From Cristatella mucedo (Eukaryota; Bryozoa; Phylactolaemata; Cristatellidae): a stretch of DNA of 64,000 nucleotides. Below, in pieces: positions 48,043-58,980 of this stretch. A program made the position numbers and the translations under genes. The notes under the pieces are model-generated. The model was given only the letters and a program-made list of their open reading frames with translations, ran no database searches and was not told the DNA's origin. Location of the stretch: contig WPIO01000061.1 in assembly GCA_009760855.2 (NCBI GenBank), positions 1,193,501 through 1,257,500 of the forward strand, read 5' to 3'. Numbering within the stretch: position 1 is the first letter of the stretch; every line of letters starts with the position of its first letter.

Positions 48043-48510
48043 AGTAATTATAATATTAATAATACTTTTGATAAAGTACCCTCGGAGAACTCAATCTCTT
48101 TCTTGGCACTTTACATTTGCTGCAAAGGAAGCACGATTGAATGGTCAGTGGTAGCACGCTCAATGACTACAAGCATAGCATGGTTAGGGGTGACATGCAC
48201 AGGGTCGTCGTGCAAATATGGTTAGTGGCAGCATGCACTGCGTCAGCACGCATAAGCAGGTAAAAGAAGAGTCATATGGACCCACTAAATGCTGTGATCA
48301 ATAGGTGCCTTTTTAGTTTCTTTTTAGTGCGGTCAAGTCAGGGGATGTCGCGACGCAAGTCGGAAGTGAGTTCTAGGCTTTGGGAGCATGCGAACTAAGG
48401 GCGCGGTCTCCAAAGCATTTGAGGTTCGCACGAGTTACAGGTAAACGATTAGAATCCGAAAAGCGAGCAGTACGATGCTTAGCCTGCTGGGGGAGTAGAT
48501 CAGATAGGGC
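48043..48510 (-). mobile_element. L2-A 3' half
   Basis: Tail, hairpin (gtaccctcggagaactcaat), full 3' untranslated region and the coding end, with broken frames. Confidence 0.85.
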
Positions 48511-48599
48511 GCTCAGTGATATGGATGCTCCGCGTGCATCCGTCCGAGACGTAAAAAAAAGCTTCTAAACTTGGCCGATATGACGTCGCTTAACGGGAG

Positions 48600-49280
48600 G
48601 ACGCGTCCCAGAGTCTTGGGTAGCTTTCCCGTGGGGTGAATGTGCGGAGAATAGCCGTCGCAGCTATCGAAGCTATCGCGAGCGCGCGCCGCGGCGAGTC
48701 GACATCGACAGTCGCCCAGCGCCGACCTCGCTCGGAGACAGCGCTCCTGCGCCCGGTGCGGCCGACTTTCGCACGCGGCGGTGGCGGCGGCGAGCTCTCG
48801 GTCGAATGGCGGCGCGAGCCGGCGTCGCCGCTCGTCTCGCGGCGATTCTCGAGAACGCGCGGCGCCGCGACGGCGGCCGCCGCCGTATGCTCATCGCTGC
48901 GATCCCCTCCCCGCGGGAGTCGTCCGTTTGAAGACGTTAGCTTCTACTAGGCCGCCAGCAGCCGCTTACCGTAAGCTGCCCGTTGAGGCGCTGCAGGCTG
49001 CGCACGACCGAGACCGGGCGTGACTAAGACCTGGCGTGACCGAGTTCCGCGAGCCGTGCGGTACGTCTGCGGGGCGATCCGACGGCAGAACGCGCCGCAG
49101 AAGGCGGATGCTCCACCTCCACTCCGCACAGGCGTCGCTGCCGAGGGGCGCTGCCGCGCTCGTGCGCGCGGCGAAGAAGAGTCGGGTGCGTGGGCGGAGC
49201 GCGCGGCGACTGGCGGCCGCGCGCTGGAGCCGCGGCCAGTGCCAATAAGCAGCAATAGACGAATCCGTCCACTGCGTCCA
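48600..49280. other. GC/CpG-rich block
   Basis: CpG-dense sequence open in several frames on both strands. No splice-bounded exon or protein family could be recognised. It could be a promoter-type CpG-rich region of an unseen gene. Confidence 0.35.
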
Positions 49281-49289
49281 CCTCGACTT

Positions 49290-49400
49290 GCAATAGCGAT
49301 AATAATAGGTCGTTTGTACAGTGCCGTAAGAGAACTAAATCTGTATCCAGGAGCATTGCAACTTCCTGCAAGCGAATCAATAACCAAGGGTTAGTGACGT
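49290..49400 (-). mobile_element. L2/SINE-type 3' fragment
   Basis: Antisense hairpin remnant (gtgccgtaagagaactaaat, ctgtatccaggagcattg) after a short AAT-rich tail. Confidence 0.6.
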
Positions 49401-51004
49401 GCGCTGTATCGCGCTTAGACGAGAATGCAAAAGCGTGTTTAAACAAACATGCGTCGAGCTGAGGTCAGCATGCTTAAGAACTCAATAAGACACTCAGGGC
49501 TGCCCGGTAGTAGGAACTCTGTGGCTAGTGTCGCGCTCTGTACCCCTACTAGAAAGCATGACAAATCGCCTTAACCCGGTTTATTTTACTAATCTCAGGA
49601 GGCTCTGCGTCTATGTACACTCCACGAATCGTTATCCCCTACACACTAACGTGAATGACTCAGCAGCAGAGGTGCGTAGGAATGGTCCCGCTAAGAGGAA
49701 CTGGCAGGTTCTCGTGAGAAGAGCTCGCCGCTTACGAGGATTCTTCACCGCCTAAGAGAGCTAGGGCCTCCACACTTTTAGCGCCTTTGGGTTAAGATCA
49801 GTTCCGGCGCGATACCCTCCGCTCCTCTTGCACCGGCGTGCTCCTCCGCTGCGGAGGGGGGGTAGGCGCGCCGGCGCGCTGCTGCTCGGCGGTTGCTCGG
49901 CTCACCAGCCGCGAGATCGAGGCTGTACTGCCAGTGTCCGAGCTGTCGGCCGCCGCCGCCGCCGCCGCCGCAGCAGCAGCGGGCGCAGTCCCGCTAGAGT
50001 CATCATTGTAAGGCCACCCTCGGCTGCGCCACGAAGCGAACGCTACACGAGACTCACTGCCAGGGGGGGTAGCAAAAGCAGGCGGGATCAGCGGCCGCCG
50101 CAAAGCCGCAGACGGGCGATCTCCTAACGAGCTTAGCCAGGCCAAGCGTGCTGGCCTCGTCAGTCCCGGGCACTTCCTGACGGTACAAGTGTTTGTGTCT
50201 CTGCCGCAGGCTTCGGGTCGAGTTCTCGTGCGGCCGCAGGCGCGGCGCTCGTCGCTGGCAGGCACGTCGCGCCTGCTCTCACTCTGACGGTGGCTCCCCG
50301 GAAGCGCGATCGCACAGCGAACGCATTGCGACCGCTGGAAAGCCCTCGCACGCTTGCGTGACTATAATCAGCGTACGCGGTGAATTCTCGCGGAACGCCC
50401 TCCGAGCTGCGTAGATCGTGTCGGGTCAATCTCGCGAGTCGACCTGACGATCTCTCGCGCCAGAGACACGAGCCCTACTGACTGATCCACTTCGGCTAAG
50501 CGACAGCTTTGCCAAGCTTTCGAAGACCGGCAGACTCCAGTTTCCCAACATCTTTGCTGCCGGCGCTCTTTCTATAGGTGCCTAGTTGCAGTGCCTAAAA
50601 TTGTAACCAAGGCATTTATAAGTGAGGAATACTTAGGAGAAAAACTTATCTTAGGACTGTCAGGCGTAACCTGACCGCTGCATACCTAAACCTTAACTAA
50701 TGCTGCAACCCACAAACCCTAAACCGCCATGGACTGCCTTGGCCAGACTGTATAAACGGCCTTCAACCGAGCCGCATTGCTGCTGCTCAGCTGTAGGACG
50801 CGTGGCCACGCGCTGCTAGTATTCTTTGAAGAAACTCGGTAGTTTTCATTAGAATTAGGGATTTTGAGATGAAAGTGGGAAGAAAAAAGACAAGACAAGC
50901 CCGCCCGCTTCGGTCAGTCGCGCGGCCTATGAGGCCGGTATTCCATTTCCCAGCCCGCTGATGGACTTGCCGCGAAATAAAAGCTTAAATCACGCGAGTT
51001 TTTG
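49401..51004. other. Unassigned, partly GC-rich
   Basis: A (CCG)n/(CAG)n tract lies at 49950 to 49981. The minus-strand open frame 50265 to 49798 (polyAla, Ser/Pro-rich) could be low-complexity coding, but the opposite strand is open too and no clear splice sites frame it. I see nothing in 50480 to 51000. Confidence 0.35.
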
Positions 51005-51272
51005 GATATAGCGCAGCATTTAGTGAGTCCCTGTGAGTCGTCCTTTATGTGCTTATGCACGCTGACACTGTACAAGCTGCCACTAACCGAACTTGCACGC
51101 TTACCCTACGCACGTCACCCCTAGCCTCGTATTCTTGTCGTTTGTTGAGCACGCTACCACTGACCGTTCGATCGTTTTTCCTTTGCAGCAAATGCAAAGG
51201 GCCTGGAGAGCAATCGAGTTCTCCGATTGTGCTTTATCAAGTGTAGTATTATTGTTATTACTATTGCTACTA
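51005..51272 (+). mobile_element. L2-A 3' end
   Basis: From agcatttagtgagtccctgt to the hairpin (aaagggcctggagagcaatc, tctccgattgtgctttatca) and a degraded (ATT)n tail. Confidence 0.85.
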
Positions 51273-51557
51273 AGCATCGATAAAGGAAAGCCCTTCTTTG
51301 TCTGCATAGCCCTTAACACCCTAGTTCTTTTTCGAGGCTGCGGTGGAAGCAAGCGCTAGAGCCAGCAGCCACTCTAGCGATGCAATAAACGCCTAACCAA
51401 TCAGTGCTATCTGAGATTGCGCTCCTTGTACTAACGTAGCTGTGCTAGTTCTACTAACGGCAGAACACGTGAGAAGATATACCGGGCGCCTAGCGACGAC
51501 AAGCCGGGGGTGCATTGGATGAGCGAGAAAGAAATTAGCCACCCCGAAAGTTAAAAG

Positions 51558-51590
51558 TACATATAATTCATTTGTATAGCACCCCAAGAG
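51558..51590 (-). mobile_element. SINE-1 tail stub beside the gypsy relic
   Basis: Only aattcatttgtatagcaccc and caagag remain. The match ends just before the gag-like sequence starts. Confidence 0.55.
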
Positions 51591-51606
51591 CACATAGCAG
51601 CCACGA

Positions 51607-52217
51607 TGCGACGATTTGATGACTTGGAAAAAATGTTGCCGCCCTTTTTTACGCGTGGGGCGTGCGCCGTATACGAAGGCGTCCCTGAGGCGGCTAAGGA
51701 GAACAATGCCAAGGTAAGGGAAGCACTGCTTAAAAAAAGTGCTGCTGGCAGCGTTCTCGCCGAATTGGTTCGATGCCTACGGTGAATTTGCTTCGCATCA
51801 CCTTGCGTAAGGCAAAAACTCAGATGTTTACTAGTCTTAAACTTAAACTTAAACTTAGACTTAAATCGGTTGGCTGGGCTGGTGGCAGGAGATTTTGTTA
51901 AATGTGCCTGCGTCGCTGGTCTGCCGGAGGCCGCGAAGAGGCAGCTCCGAGCATCACAAAACCTTACTGACATGCCGACGCGAGCGCATTCTCGTCGAGA
52001 ATATGCTCGCGTCCTCGTAAAGACGAAAGGCGCTCGGAAGGCGGCCGATAGTTGCTTTTCATCCGGCGCTCGTTCGAAATGGCGTACATGGGCACCGGCT
52101 CGTCGGGACGCTGTCTACTTCCCTTGCAAGGCCGTCAGGCACGTTTGTCATGACTGCCCTTCCCAAGCCGAACGCAGCGGCCGCGGGAAGTGCTATTGCG
52201 TCCGTGGGAGCACTTAA
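51607..52217 (+). pseudogene. Gypsy gag-like relic
   Basis: The first open part (51607 to 51783) encodes LEKMLPPFFTRGACAVYEGV, typical of gypsy gag capsid. After a frame change, VAGLPEAAKRQLRAS (about 51905) continues the same family pattern. Near the end, CKAVRHVCHDC (about 52127) keeps the last three ligands of a CCHC zinc knuckle with correct spacing, but the first cysteine is replaced by tyrosine. Gag would form the particle and bind RNA. The element's own start is not certain. Confidence 0.7.
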
Positions 52218-52429
52218 CGTGTTGTTGCTAACTGCTCGGGCCGTCCTTTCGAGCTGGCCAAAAAACGAGCAGAGGAGAGCGTTCACTACAGCGCCGGTAC
52301 TTTCCCTTCTTTTTTGGCGCGCCTTTCCTCGGTACATGTCCTCATCGAAAGCTCCGAGACGTCTGCGCTTGTGGATACTGGGTGGCTCGGCGTCCATCGT
52401 TTCGGCGGCGCTTGCAGACTTGGCGAGGG

Positions 52430-52689
52430 TGCGGCCAGCGTTCGAGCCCGTTGTGATGATAAATGACCGTCCGACAATGTCAATGCCGTCTGTAAATCCC
52501 ACTGCCGTTTGCAAATCTACGGGCGTCGCGGTTATAGCCCTCTGTGGACGAACGGTAGTGCTGGACTGCCTTGTGTCAGATGTCGTTCCTGGTTTCGGGC
52601 TGCTACTCGGTGTGGACGTCATTGAACTGCTGGGCGGCGTATGTATCGGTTTCTCTGTTTGCCGAATTGAGTTCATCTGCAAAAGTTAG
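52430..52689 (+). pseudogene. Gypsy protease (retropepsin) C-terminal relic
   Basis: The segment VLDCLVSDVVPGFGLLLGVD and the following ELLGGV match the C-terminal half of gypsy aspartic proteases (xxVPGFDxLLGxDxIxxLGG). The catalytic DTG/DSG triplet is not visible upstream, so the active site is lost or diverged. The reverse strand has an equally long open frame (52682 to 52059), which I read as a shadow. Confidence 0.65.
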
Positions 52690-52784
52690 AAAGCCAGTGC
52701 ATGCCGATGCAGTACTTGTGGCGTCTGCCGGTGATAGCCAGGCTGTGGCGCCATCGACTGCTGATGTGCTGATTGAAGACTGGT

Positions 52785-52962
52785 TGATAATAATAATAAT
52801 AATATTGCACTTGATAAAGCGCCCTCAGAGAACTTAATCTCTTTCTAGGCGCTTTACATTTGCTGCAAAGTGATACGCAATAGAATAGTAAGTAAAATCA
52901 TGCTTGAAAACAAACAAAATGAATAACATGGTTAGGGGTTACATGCACTGGGTCAGCATGCT
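52785..52962 (-). mobile_element. L2-A 3' end inserted in the gypsy relic
   Basis: (AAT)n tail, gcacttgataaagcgccctc, hairpin and about 100 bases of 3' untranslated region. Very similar to the 3.87-kb copy (shared tgatatgcaatagaatagta-like segment). Confidence 0.88.
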
Positions 52963-52989
52963 TTAAGGCAGTATTCCATCAGCGACGCA

Positions 52990-53440
52990 GGCCGGTTAAG
53001 TGGGAGTGGACGAATCGTGCGGTCGCCCCGAAAATAATGACCTCGATCCTGACAAGGTTCTGTCCACGAACGAGCGTGTTCGCGCTGGCACTTATTCATT
53101 TGTTGACGATATTTCTTCAACAACAGCTTCGTCTCAAATGCTGAGGTCACTGACTTGTTGCGAACTTTTGGTTTTGGGGCAAAGCCAGCGGAAAGCCTCG
53201 TCGACGGAAGGGTTCTTGTTCTTCGAGTATTCTGGCCAAAATAAGGGAGGAGCTTCGGGGTGGCGCCGTGATAATGTGGTGAACTCATTGCCTGATGTAT
53301 TATCGCGACGGCAGCTGTTTTTGTATTGTGGTCAGCTGATCGGACATTTTCCAGTCGCAGGCTAACTTCGGCCGGCATGCAGTTACTTAAAGAGAGCCGC
53401 TGGTGAAATCGTAAGGGACTCAGTCGTCGGTTCAAATGTC
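52990..53440 (+). pseudogene. Gypsy reverse transcriptase C-terminal relic
   Basis: FVDDI at 53099 to 53113 is the catalytic [YF]xDD motif. Downstream, NVVNSLPDVLSRRQLFLYCG and QLIGHFPVAG match the connection region of gypsy RT, where the paralogue pattern is LSRRxLFSxCGxLxGHxPV. One frame spans most of it, ending at a stop after VAG (about 53364). More than 200 residues of RT normally upstream of the motif are absent. Confidence 0.8.
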
Positions 53441-53499
53441 ATAGCTGCGACGAGTGAATCTCGCAGCGGCTTCGCGCCGACGATTCAGTTTCCGGCAGT

Positions 53500-53930
53500 T
53501 TGAATGTACCGAATCTGGATGGTGGCATCGTCTGGTGTGACGCCAGCAGCCTTGCGATCGGCATATACCTGGATATTTAGGTGGAAGAATAGTAGAGGAT
53601 GCCTCCTGGCTGCGGAAAGCTGACGACGTAGCCCGCATCAACCTTTGCTGAGCTGGGGGCGGTCATTAAGGACCTGGCAATTGCTTGGTCCTTTCGGCAG
53701 GAAGAGACTCGGACAGATTTAGCGACTGTCTACGGATGACTACAACCGCTGCTGATTGGGGATAAGCCTGTACGAGTCCGCGGCATGGGGGAGGCGCTCA
53801 TCACGCGAAGCACGAGCATTAACATTGGCTAGCATTAATCGCCCACAGGGTGTCGAGTGCGAACTGCAAGCTTCGGTAGTCCAGGTGCGATCGTCCGACA
53901 AAAAGCCGACCAGCTGACCCGCGTGGCTCA
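53500..53930 (+). pseudogene. Gypsy RNase H relic
   Basis: In broken frames I read VWCDASSLAIG (first catalytic Asp, about 53540), FAELGAVIKDLAIA (catalytic Glu, about 53645), DLATVYG where DSATVYG is expected, and KADQLTRV (about 53900) where the last Asp of the active site lies. Stops and shifts separate these pieces. Confidence 0.72.
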
Positions 53931-53989
53931 GAAGTGAGTGAGTGTGAATCTCGTGCTGTTTCGCTCTTCCAGAGCAGGCGTCTTCACCG

Positions 53990-54850
53990 CAGTTAGCATT
54001 GACTTGCAAAGTTTCCACGGCCTTCGGGGTAGACAGGACACTCTACTTTGCCAGAATGTGCCACCCGGAAGCTGCTATCCGGCGAAAGGACATCGAAGCC
54101 TACGTGAAGGCTTGCCCTCGTTGCAAATCGATCGATCCTGCACCAGTCGCATGCAGTCCGGGCGTGCTGAGTGTATTTGAGAACTGGCAGTGCCTGACCG
54201 GCAGCGTAACGCACTCAAAGGGCCAAACTATCCGACCGTAGTCGATTGTGGGCCTAGCCTGTTTGCTATTTGGAGGCGAATACTTGATGAAGGAGAAAAC
54301 TTGTTGCAGCGAAATCTTGACGAAATTGTTTAGGGAGTGAGGTGCTCCGCTGCAACTGCTCATGGATAACGGCGCGAGTTTTTGTTCAGCCGCTCTATGC
54401 GGTCTTTTCGACCGTTTGGGGCGTGGAGACTCACTACCGTTGCGCCTATACACCCTCAGGCGACTGCAACGTTGAGCGGAATTATGGGACCATCAAGGGA
54501 GTGGCTGCCCGCACGGGTAAGGAAGTCCTGACACCGTTATATTAGTACAACATCTCGCTAACAGCAGGGTTAGACGAGGAACCGGTGCCCAGCAGAAGGC
54601 TATTCTCCTGCGAGTGGAGACGCCCTCTCGTCAGGGCACACACGAATCAGGGCCCTAGGACGATGGGCGACGCGGTCGCCCATCGAATTTTTGTGAAGCC
54701 CCCAGGTGCTCGTTGTACAACAGAAAGGCCCGAGAGCACGGTGACCAGCGAGGTATAGTGGGTGGGAATTAAAGTCGACGGTGCGTCGCCACGTGTCCGA
54801 CCTAGGCCTCTAGCCAGGGCAGAAAGAGGCACTCCCTGCCCCCAAAGTCG
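53990..54850 (+). pseudogene. Gypsy integrase relic
   Basis: The zinc-binding domain keeps its C-terminal cysteines (CPRC followed by KSIDPAPV, about 54114). The catalytic core shows VVDCGPS (first Asp, about 54237), LMDNGASF (second Asp at 54364) and CAYTPSGDCNVE (Glu at 54474), in different frames. The Asp-to-Glu distance of 110 bases fits D-35-E plus a one-base shift. The C-terminal part (GDAVAHRIFVK, about 54665) follows. An 11-bp perfect inverted repeat (cgatgggcgac/gcg spacer) lies at 54661 to 54685. Confidence 0.8.
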
Positions 54851-54925
54851 ACAGAGCTGAACCAGCGGCCGCGGCCCAGGCGCACTGTGACACTTCCTCG
54901 CCGCGACGATGAAGATGTTTCAACC

Positions 54926-55112
54926 CAGCGGTTCTCAACCTGTGGGTCGCGACTCCTTAGGATGTCGAATGACACTTTCACAAGGGTCGCCTATGACCAT
55001 CGGAAAATACGCATTTCCACATTTTGCACATAATAATTTTATGGTTGGGGGCCGCCAAAACATGAGGAACTGTATTAAAGGGTCGCGGCATTGGGAAGGT
55101 TGAGAACGCCTG
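54926..55112 (+). mobile_element. hAT MITE of the SPIN/URR1 type
   Basis: A 187-bp element begins cagcggttctcaacctgtgg and ends ggaaggttgagaacgcctg, giving 16-bp terminal inverted repeats with 14 matches. It is flanked by tttcaacc (54918 to 54925) and ttttaacc (55113 to 55120), an 8-bp target-site duplication with one mismatch, as expected for hAT transposons. Inside are gggtcgcgac, gaccatcggaaaatac, attttatggttgggggccgc and acatgaggaactgtattaaa. From memory these are near-identical to the ends of the non-autonomous SPIN/URR1 elements known from vertebrates. It has no coding capacity. Confidence 0.85.
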
Positions 55113-55120
55113 TTTTAACC

Positions 55121-56480
55121 TGATAACTAACTAGTGCTAAGCGTCATAATTTCCTTTGCATTTGCATGATCTTGAGATCAGAGGGAAATGTGACTGATTT
55201 ATTTCAGTGCTATAAGCGCATGGGCCGGCGGTTCTTATCGTCATGTTATTACCACTTCGGTTTATGGCCTAGCCGTATTTATGACCCAGTGGAGTTTATG
55301 GCGCACCAAAGACTTGTGTGTCATGCCAGTTTATATGGAAAGGGTGTATGAGGGAGGGCGAGTCGAAGCTTCCTGAGTGAGGAAAGCCAGGTCGAACGCC
55401 GGTGGAGGGCAGGACAGCTGTGTTAGGGAGCGCTGTGAGCGCCCGCCAGAATATACGTCTTTGTGAGCCCGTTTCGGCGTTTTGCGTGCTTTTGCATATG
55501 TGCAGTTGGCAGAGCATTGAACTACAGAACGCATCGCAAGCATTGCCAAACGTAGCTCATGCAATAAAGCCGATAGGTCGGCGCAAATTGGCGGAGCGAG
55601 AATTTCCATCGGGGGGCAAGGCCCGAAAAGTTGTTGTTGTTACAGGGGGCATGACCGACAAGATTTACATATAGGCAGGGCTGGAACCATCATTGATTGC
55701 AGAGTATAGCACAAAAGCAGTGTCTCTTCGACACAAACTCGGTGGTCGCTCAACGAGTGGAACTTGGGCCAGGCCCATTTCTTCGTCGCGTTGCGGGCAG
55801 TCTACGGGGGCGTAGGAATAGAGGGCGGCCCGAGTCGCTGCCCCGCTGTACGAGGGCAGAAGGGCAACTGCCTCCCTGCCCCCTGGCTTCACCACTGTGG
55901 GTGAGTTAATGCAGCAGCTCGGCCGACGGTCGAGCCAGGCGGTTACCCGTGGTTACATGCGCTCGCAGTCCGCCATCAACGACAGCGCGGGACCTGCTTA
56001 GGCACATGCCTGGCTCCACCATAGGGGCGATGCCGGGGGCGGCGGCGCTTCCGGGTTCGTCAAGCTCCGCAGCGCTCGCTGGAGAGGACGGCGGCGGCGC
56101 TACCGCACCGTAGCCGGCTAAACTCGCGGCCACCACGGCGCCAGGCCGGCCGCCGTAGTCATCGCTTGCCGGCGCTCGCCATCCGCAAGAGACCAGCGGA
56201 GGCGACATTGGCAGTTCCCGCTGGGCGACATCAATTGGAGCGACCGTACTTACCGCGCGGGGTCAGAGCTGGGGCAGCTTCGAACGAGCGCGCCCGCTAA
56301 ACCGCCGCCGACGTGCCGCCGAGGGCCGCCGTCTCCATGAGAGCGGGAGGGGGTGGGCCATCTTCAGTTGGACCGCCTCGCACGCGATTGTCGCGTCTGC
56401 ATCGCCCCGCCCGGCGCAGCGGTCGTGCATGAGCACGAGAGAAATGCAAGCGTTTGAAGTCGGTCGGCAGCATTCGCCGG
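55121..56480. other. Unassigned, GC-rich in its second half
   Basis: No gene or repeat family is recognised. The part from about 55.7 kb is CpG-rich and open in several frames. The stretch directly after the MITE may include the rest of the gypsy element, but no LTR could be identified. Confidence 0.3.
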
Positions 56481-56485
56481 TCGTG

Positions 56486-56518
56486 GGGGTACCGCAGCGG
56501 TCGCCGCTGCGGTACCCC
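56486..56518. repeat. Perfect 33-bp palindrome (15-bp arms, 3-base spacer)
   Basis: ggggtaccgcagcgg, spacer tcg, then the exact reverse complement. Hairpin-forming on either strand. No poly-T follows. Confidence 0.95.
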
Positions 56519-56720
56519 GACGTGGTCTGCTAGCCAGGTGGCGCGCGGCTGGACTTGCTTCCCGCAGCAGAACTCTGGCCGGGACCATTGCCGTCTACTG
56601 CTTCAGCGCTGTGCTGCGAGGGCGCCTCTTTTTCCTGGCCACAGTATGAGCGCGGCAACAGACGCTCATGCTCCGACCGTCCTAATCCCTTCGGGCATGG
56701 TTCAACAGGTCAAAAATAGA

Positions 56721-56900
56721 TAAAATAAATACTAGCTGATTTAACAGCCTCTTTTTGTATAGCGACAGAAGAGCCTTGACGGCTATCGCCACCACTTGCA
56801 GTGGCGATAAAGGATCGCCCACCACAGGATTCGAGCCCATTACCTCGTGGCCGAGGTCGTGAAAAGCAACCGCCTTACTTAGTGAGCCATTACGGCTCAC
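56721..56900 (-). mobile_element. SINE-2 copy, near consensus
   Basis: Complete from actagctgatttaacagcct to agtgagccattacggctcac, with box B on the minus strand (gaggtaatgggctcgaatcc). Poly-A-like start (aaaatagataaaataaa). Confidence 0.9.
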
Positions 56901-57638
56901 CAAGGAGGATGCGTTCGGAAGCGGGCCGATGCCACGTGCAGACGCGCGTCTCGTGACAGGTGCGAGATCGTAGCGTAGATCTGTGGTGAATGAGACACCG
57001 AATAAAACCAATTCTTGCAGTAGCTTGCCGACCAGTGTGCGCTCCGGAAGTCGTGCGTTTGATTGCCAGAGCCTGTCTGGTGCACTTTCAGCGACTCAGG
57101 TTTAATGTTAAAGGCGGAGACTTGAGCGATGCACGAACATTCAACGACGATGTCAGTCAACTATAAAGGGCAGTAATTACGAAGTAGTTATCATTTTTAA
57201 AGCACTCCGAGCAGTAAAGCGCAGCCCACTCGTGCATTCATGACGTACATCCGAATCATATTTGTTGTGGCTGAAAGTGTCTTTGGCTAGTACTGTGGAC
57301 AAGTCTCCAAGTCGCTACAGCGAGTAAGGCATCCACCTGTGACCGGTGACAGTGCGGCAACGACCGACTGCGGCCGCCGTGCAACTTCTTGTAAGTTCAG
57401 CAGCAGCCGTCTTTCGGAAAGACTTTTACAGACAAATGGCTACTGCTTCTCTCTCTCCCCCCACTCAGCATTAAATATCGGCGAACAACGGAACCCTTCA
57501 ATACGTCTAGCTGTTCCAGATCACGATCTTCGTGTTTTCCCGTTCAAGAGACGTCCATCGACTGCTTTTTCCAGTTTTCCCACAAGTTTTTGCTGACTTT
57601 CACCCACCCTACGGCTCAACTTACCTCATCCGGATATA

Positions 57639-57884
<246 letters not shown>

Positions 57885-58057
57885 GCCAGGTGCACCTAGC
57901 AGTTCTGGAGCCGAGTTTCGTGCCAAAGCTCAGTTATCAGCGTCCCACTACTGTCGCTTCGTGCGAGCTAAGCTAGTCTGAGGCCACTGTTTGCGTTTTG
58001 ACATGGGTGCCAGAATAAAAGAACATGGCTATATTATCTTTAGTCACCTTAAAAATA

Positions 58058-58222
58058 GATGATATCCCAGCAGGTAAGGTGCCCGCTTCTAACGACCCAG
58101 GTCGTGGGTTCGAATCCTGCATTTGGTGATCCTGGATTGCCAACTGCAAACGGCGGTGCTAGTTGTTAAGGCTCGTCCGCCGCTATATCAATGAGGTGGT
58201 TAAATCAGCTAGTATTTTTTTC
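58058..58222 (+). mobile_element. SINE-2 copy, diverged
   Basis: ccagcaggtaaggtgcccgc, box B caggtcgtgggttcgaatcc and the tail ggttaaatcagctagtattt. Confidence 0.8.
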
Positions 58223-58566
58223 ATGATTCGTGGTAGGAATGAGCGTAGACGACCGCTGGCTGGCGAGGGCTCTCTAGGCCACGAGAGGCTTGCGAGGCTG
58301 CGCTCGCAGAGAGTGACAGTGTTTCATGCATTCACAAGCTATCTGCGATACCTTGTGCACAATACTCGATATTTGGCTCCTCTAGATTAATCGTCGCTGC
58401 GAATACAAAATATCCCTGATATACCCCCTGTGGTTACGCAAATGACACTGATAGACTTAGCAGAAGTACAGAGAAATTATGGCAGTCTGTGAGAAAAACT
58501 CCCGGGACACTCGAAACCACGTTATACGGCGCTTCGCCACGACATAAAATCAATACAATATCAAAA

Positions 58567-58912
58567 ATATTTTCTATAGCCAATTAAGAGAATTGCTTAC
58601 CTATTTTGGCACTTTACATAGGATTGAAAGTAAGCCCATCAGATTATTAGTGATGATAGCGTGCACGTTCGTATAGCTCATAAGTGCATAAAGGACGATT
58701 CGCACGGACGGAGCAAATGCTGTGAGGGTACATCCAGGTATTTAGCTTCGGTATAAAATTCCGTCAAGTCGTAGGTTGTTGAGCAGTCAGTCGGCGACCA
58801 AGTCTAGGCCTTTGGTGCGTAGCAACTGATCGCGCAGTCTTCTTCGAGGATTTGGGATCGGTTCGAGATACAGCTAAGCGGCCAGAGTAAGCGGAGCGGG
58901 CGTTCCAGTGGG
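58567..58912 (-). mobile_element. Diverged L2-type 3' region
   Basis: Hairpin remnant (tagccaattaagagaattgc, ttttggcactttacat), then ctcataagtgcataaaggac and aagtctaggcctttggtgcg in L2-A order. Confidence 0.6.
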
Positions 58913-58949
58913 AAGCCGAATGTCTAGACTGCTCCTACAAACAAGCTGG

Positions 58950-58980
58950 AATAAAAAATAAAAAATAAAAAATAAAAAAA
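58950..58980. repeat. (AAAAAT)n
   Basis: About four AAAAAT units. Nothing else is recognised from here to 59.74 kb. Confidence 0.9.

Larger units (their letters stand above)
51592..54850 (+). mobile_element. Ty3/gypsy LTR-retrotransposon relic
   Basis: The relic has the gag, protease, RT, RNase H, integrase order of Ty3/gypsy, with frames broken by stops and shifts. An L2-A copy (52785 to 52962) lies between protease and RT, and the N-terminal part of RT is missing. I could not recognise paired LTRs or a primer-binding site. The element is dead. Confidence 0.85.

Noticed and set aside
49798..50265. Minus-strand frame with polyAla and Ser/Pro stretches
   Set aside because: It could be low-complexity coding, but flanking splice signals are poor and the opposite strand is equally open.
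52059..52682. 207-codon minus-strand open frame rich in Ser/Thr/Pro
   Set aside because: The plus strand of the same segment carries gypsy protease and zinc-knuckle motifs in correct order with the rest of pol, so the minus frame is a shadow.
55402..55674. Plus-strand frame with a KVVVVTGGMTDK segment
   Set aside because: It slightly resembles a Kelch-type linker, but one short stretch is not enough and the frame stops at once.
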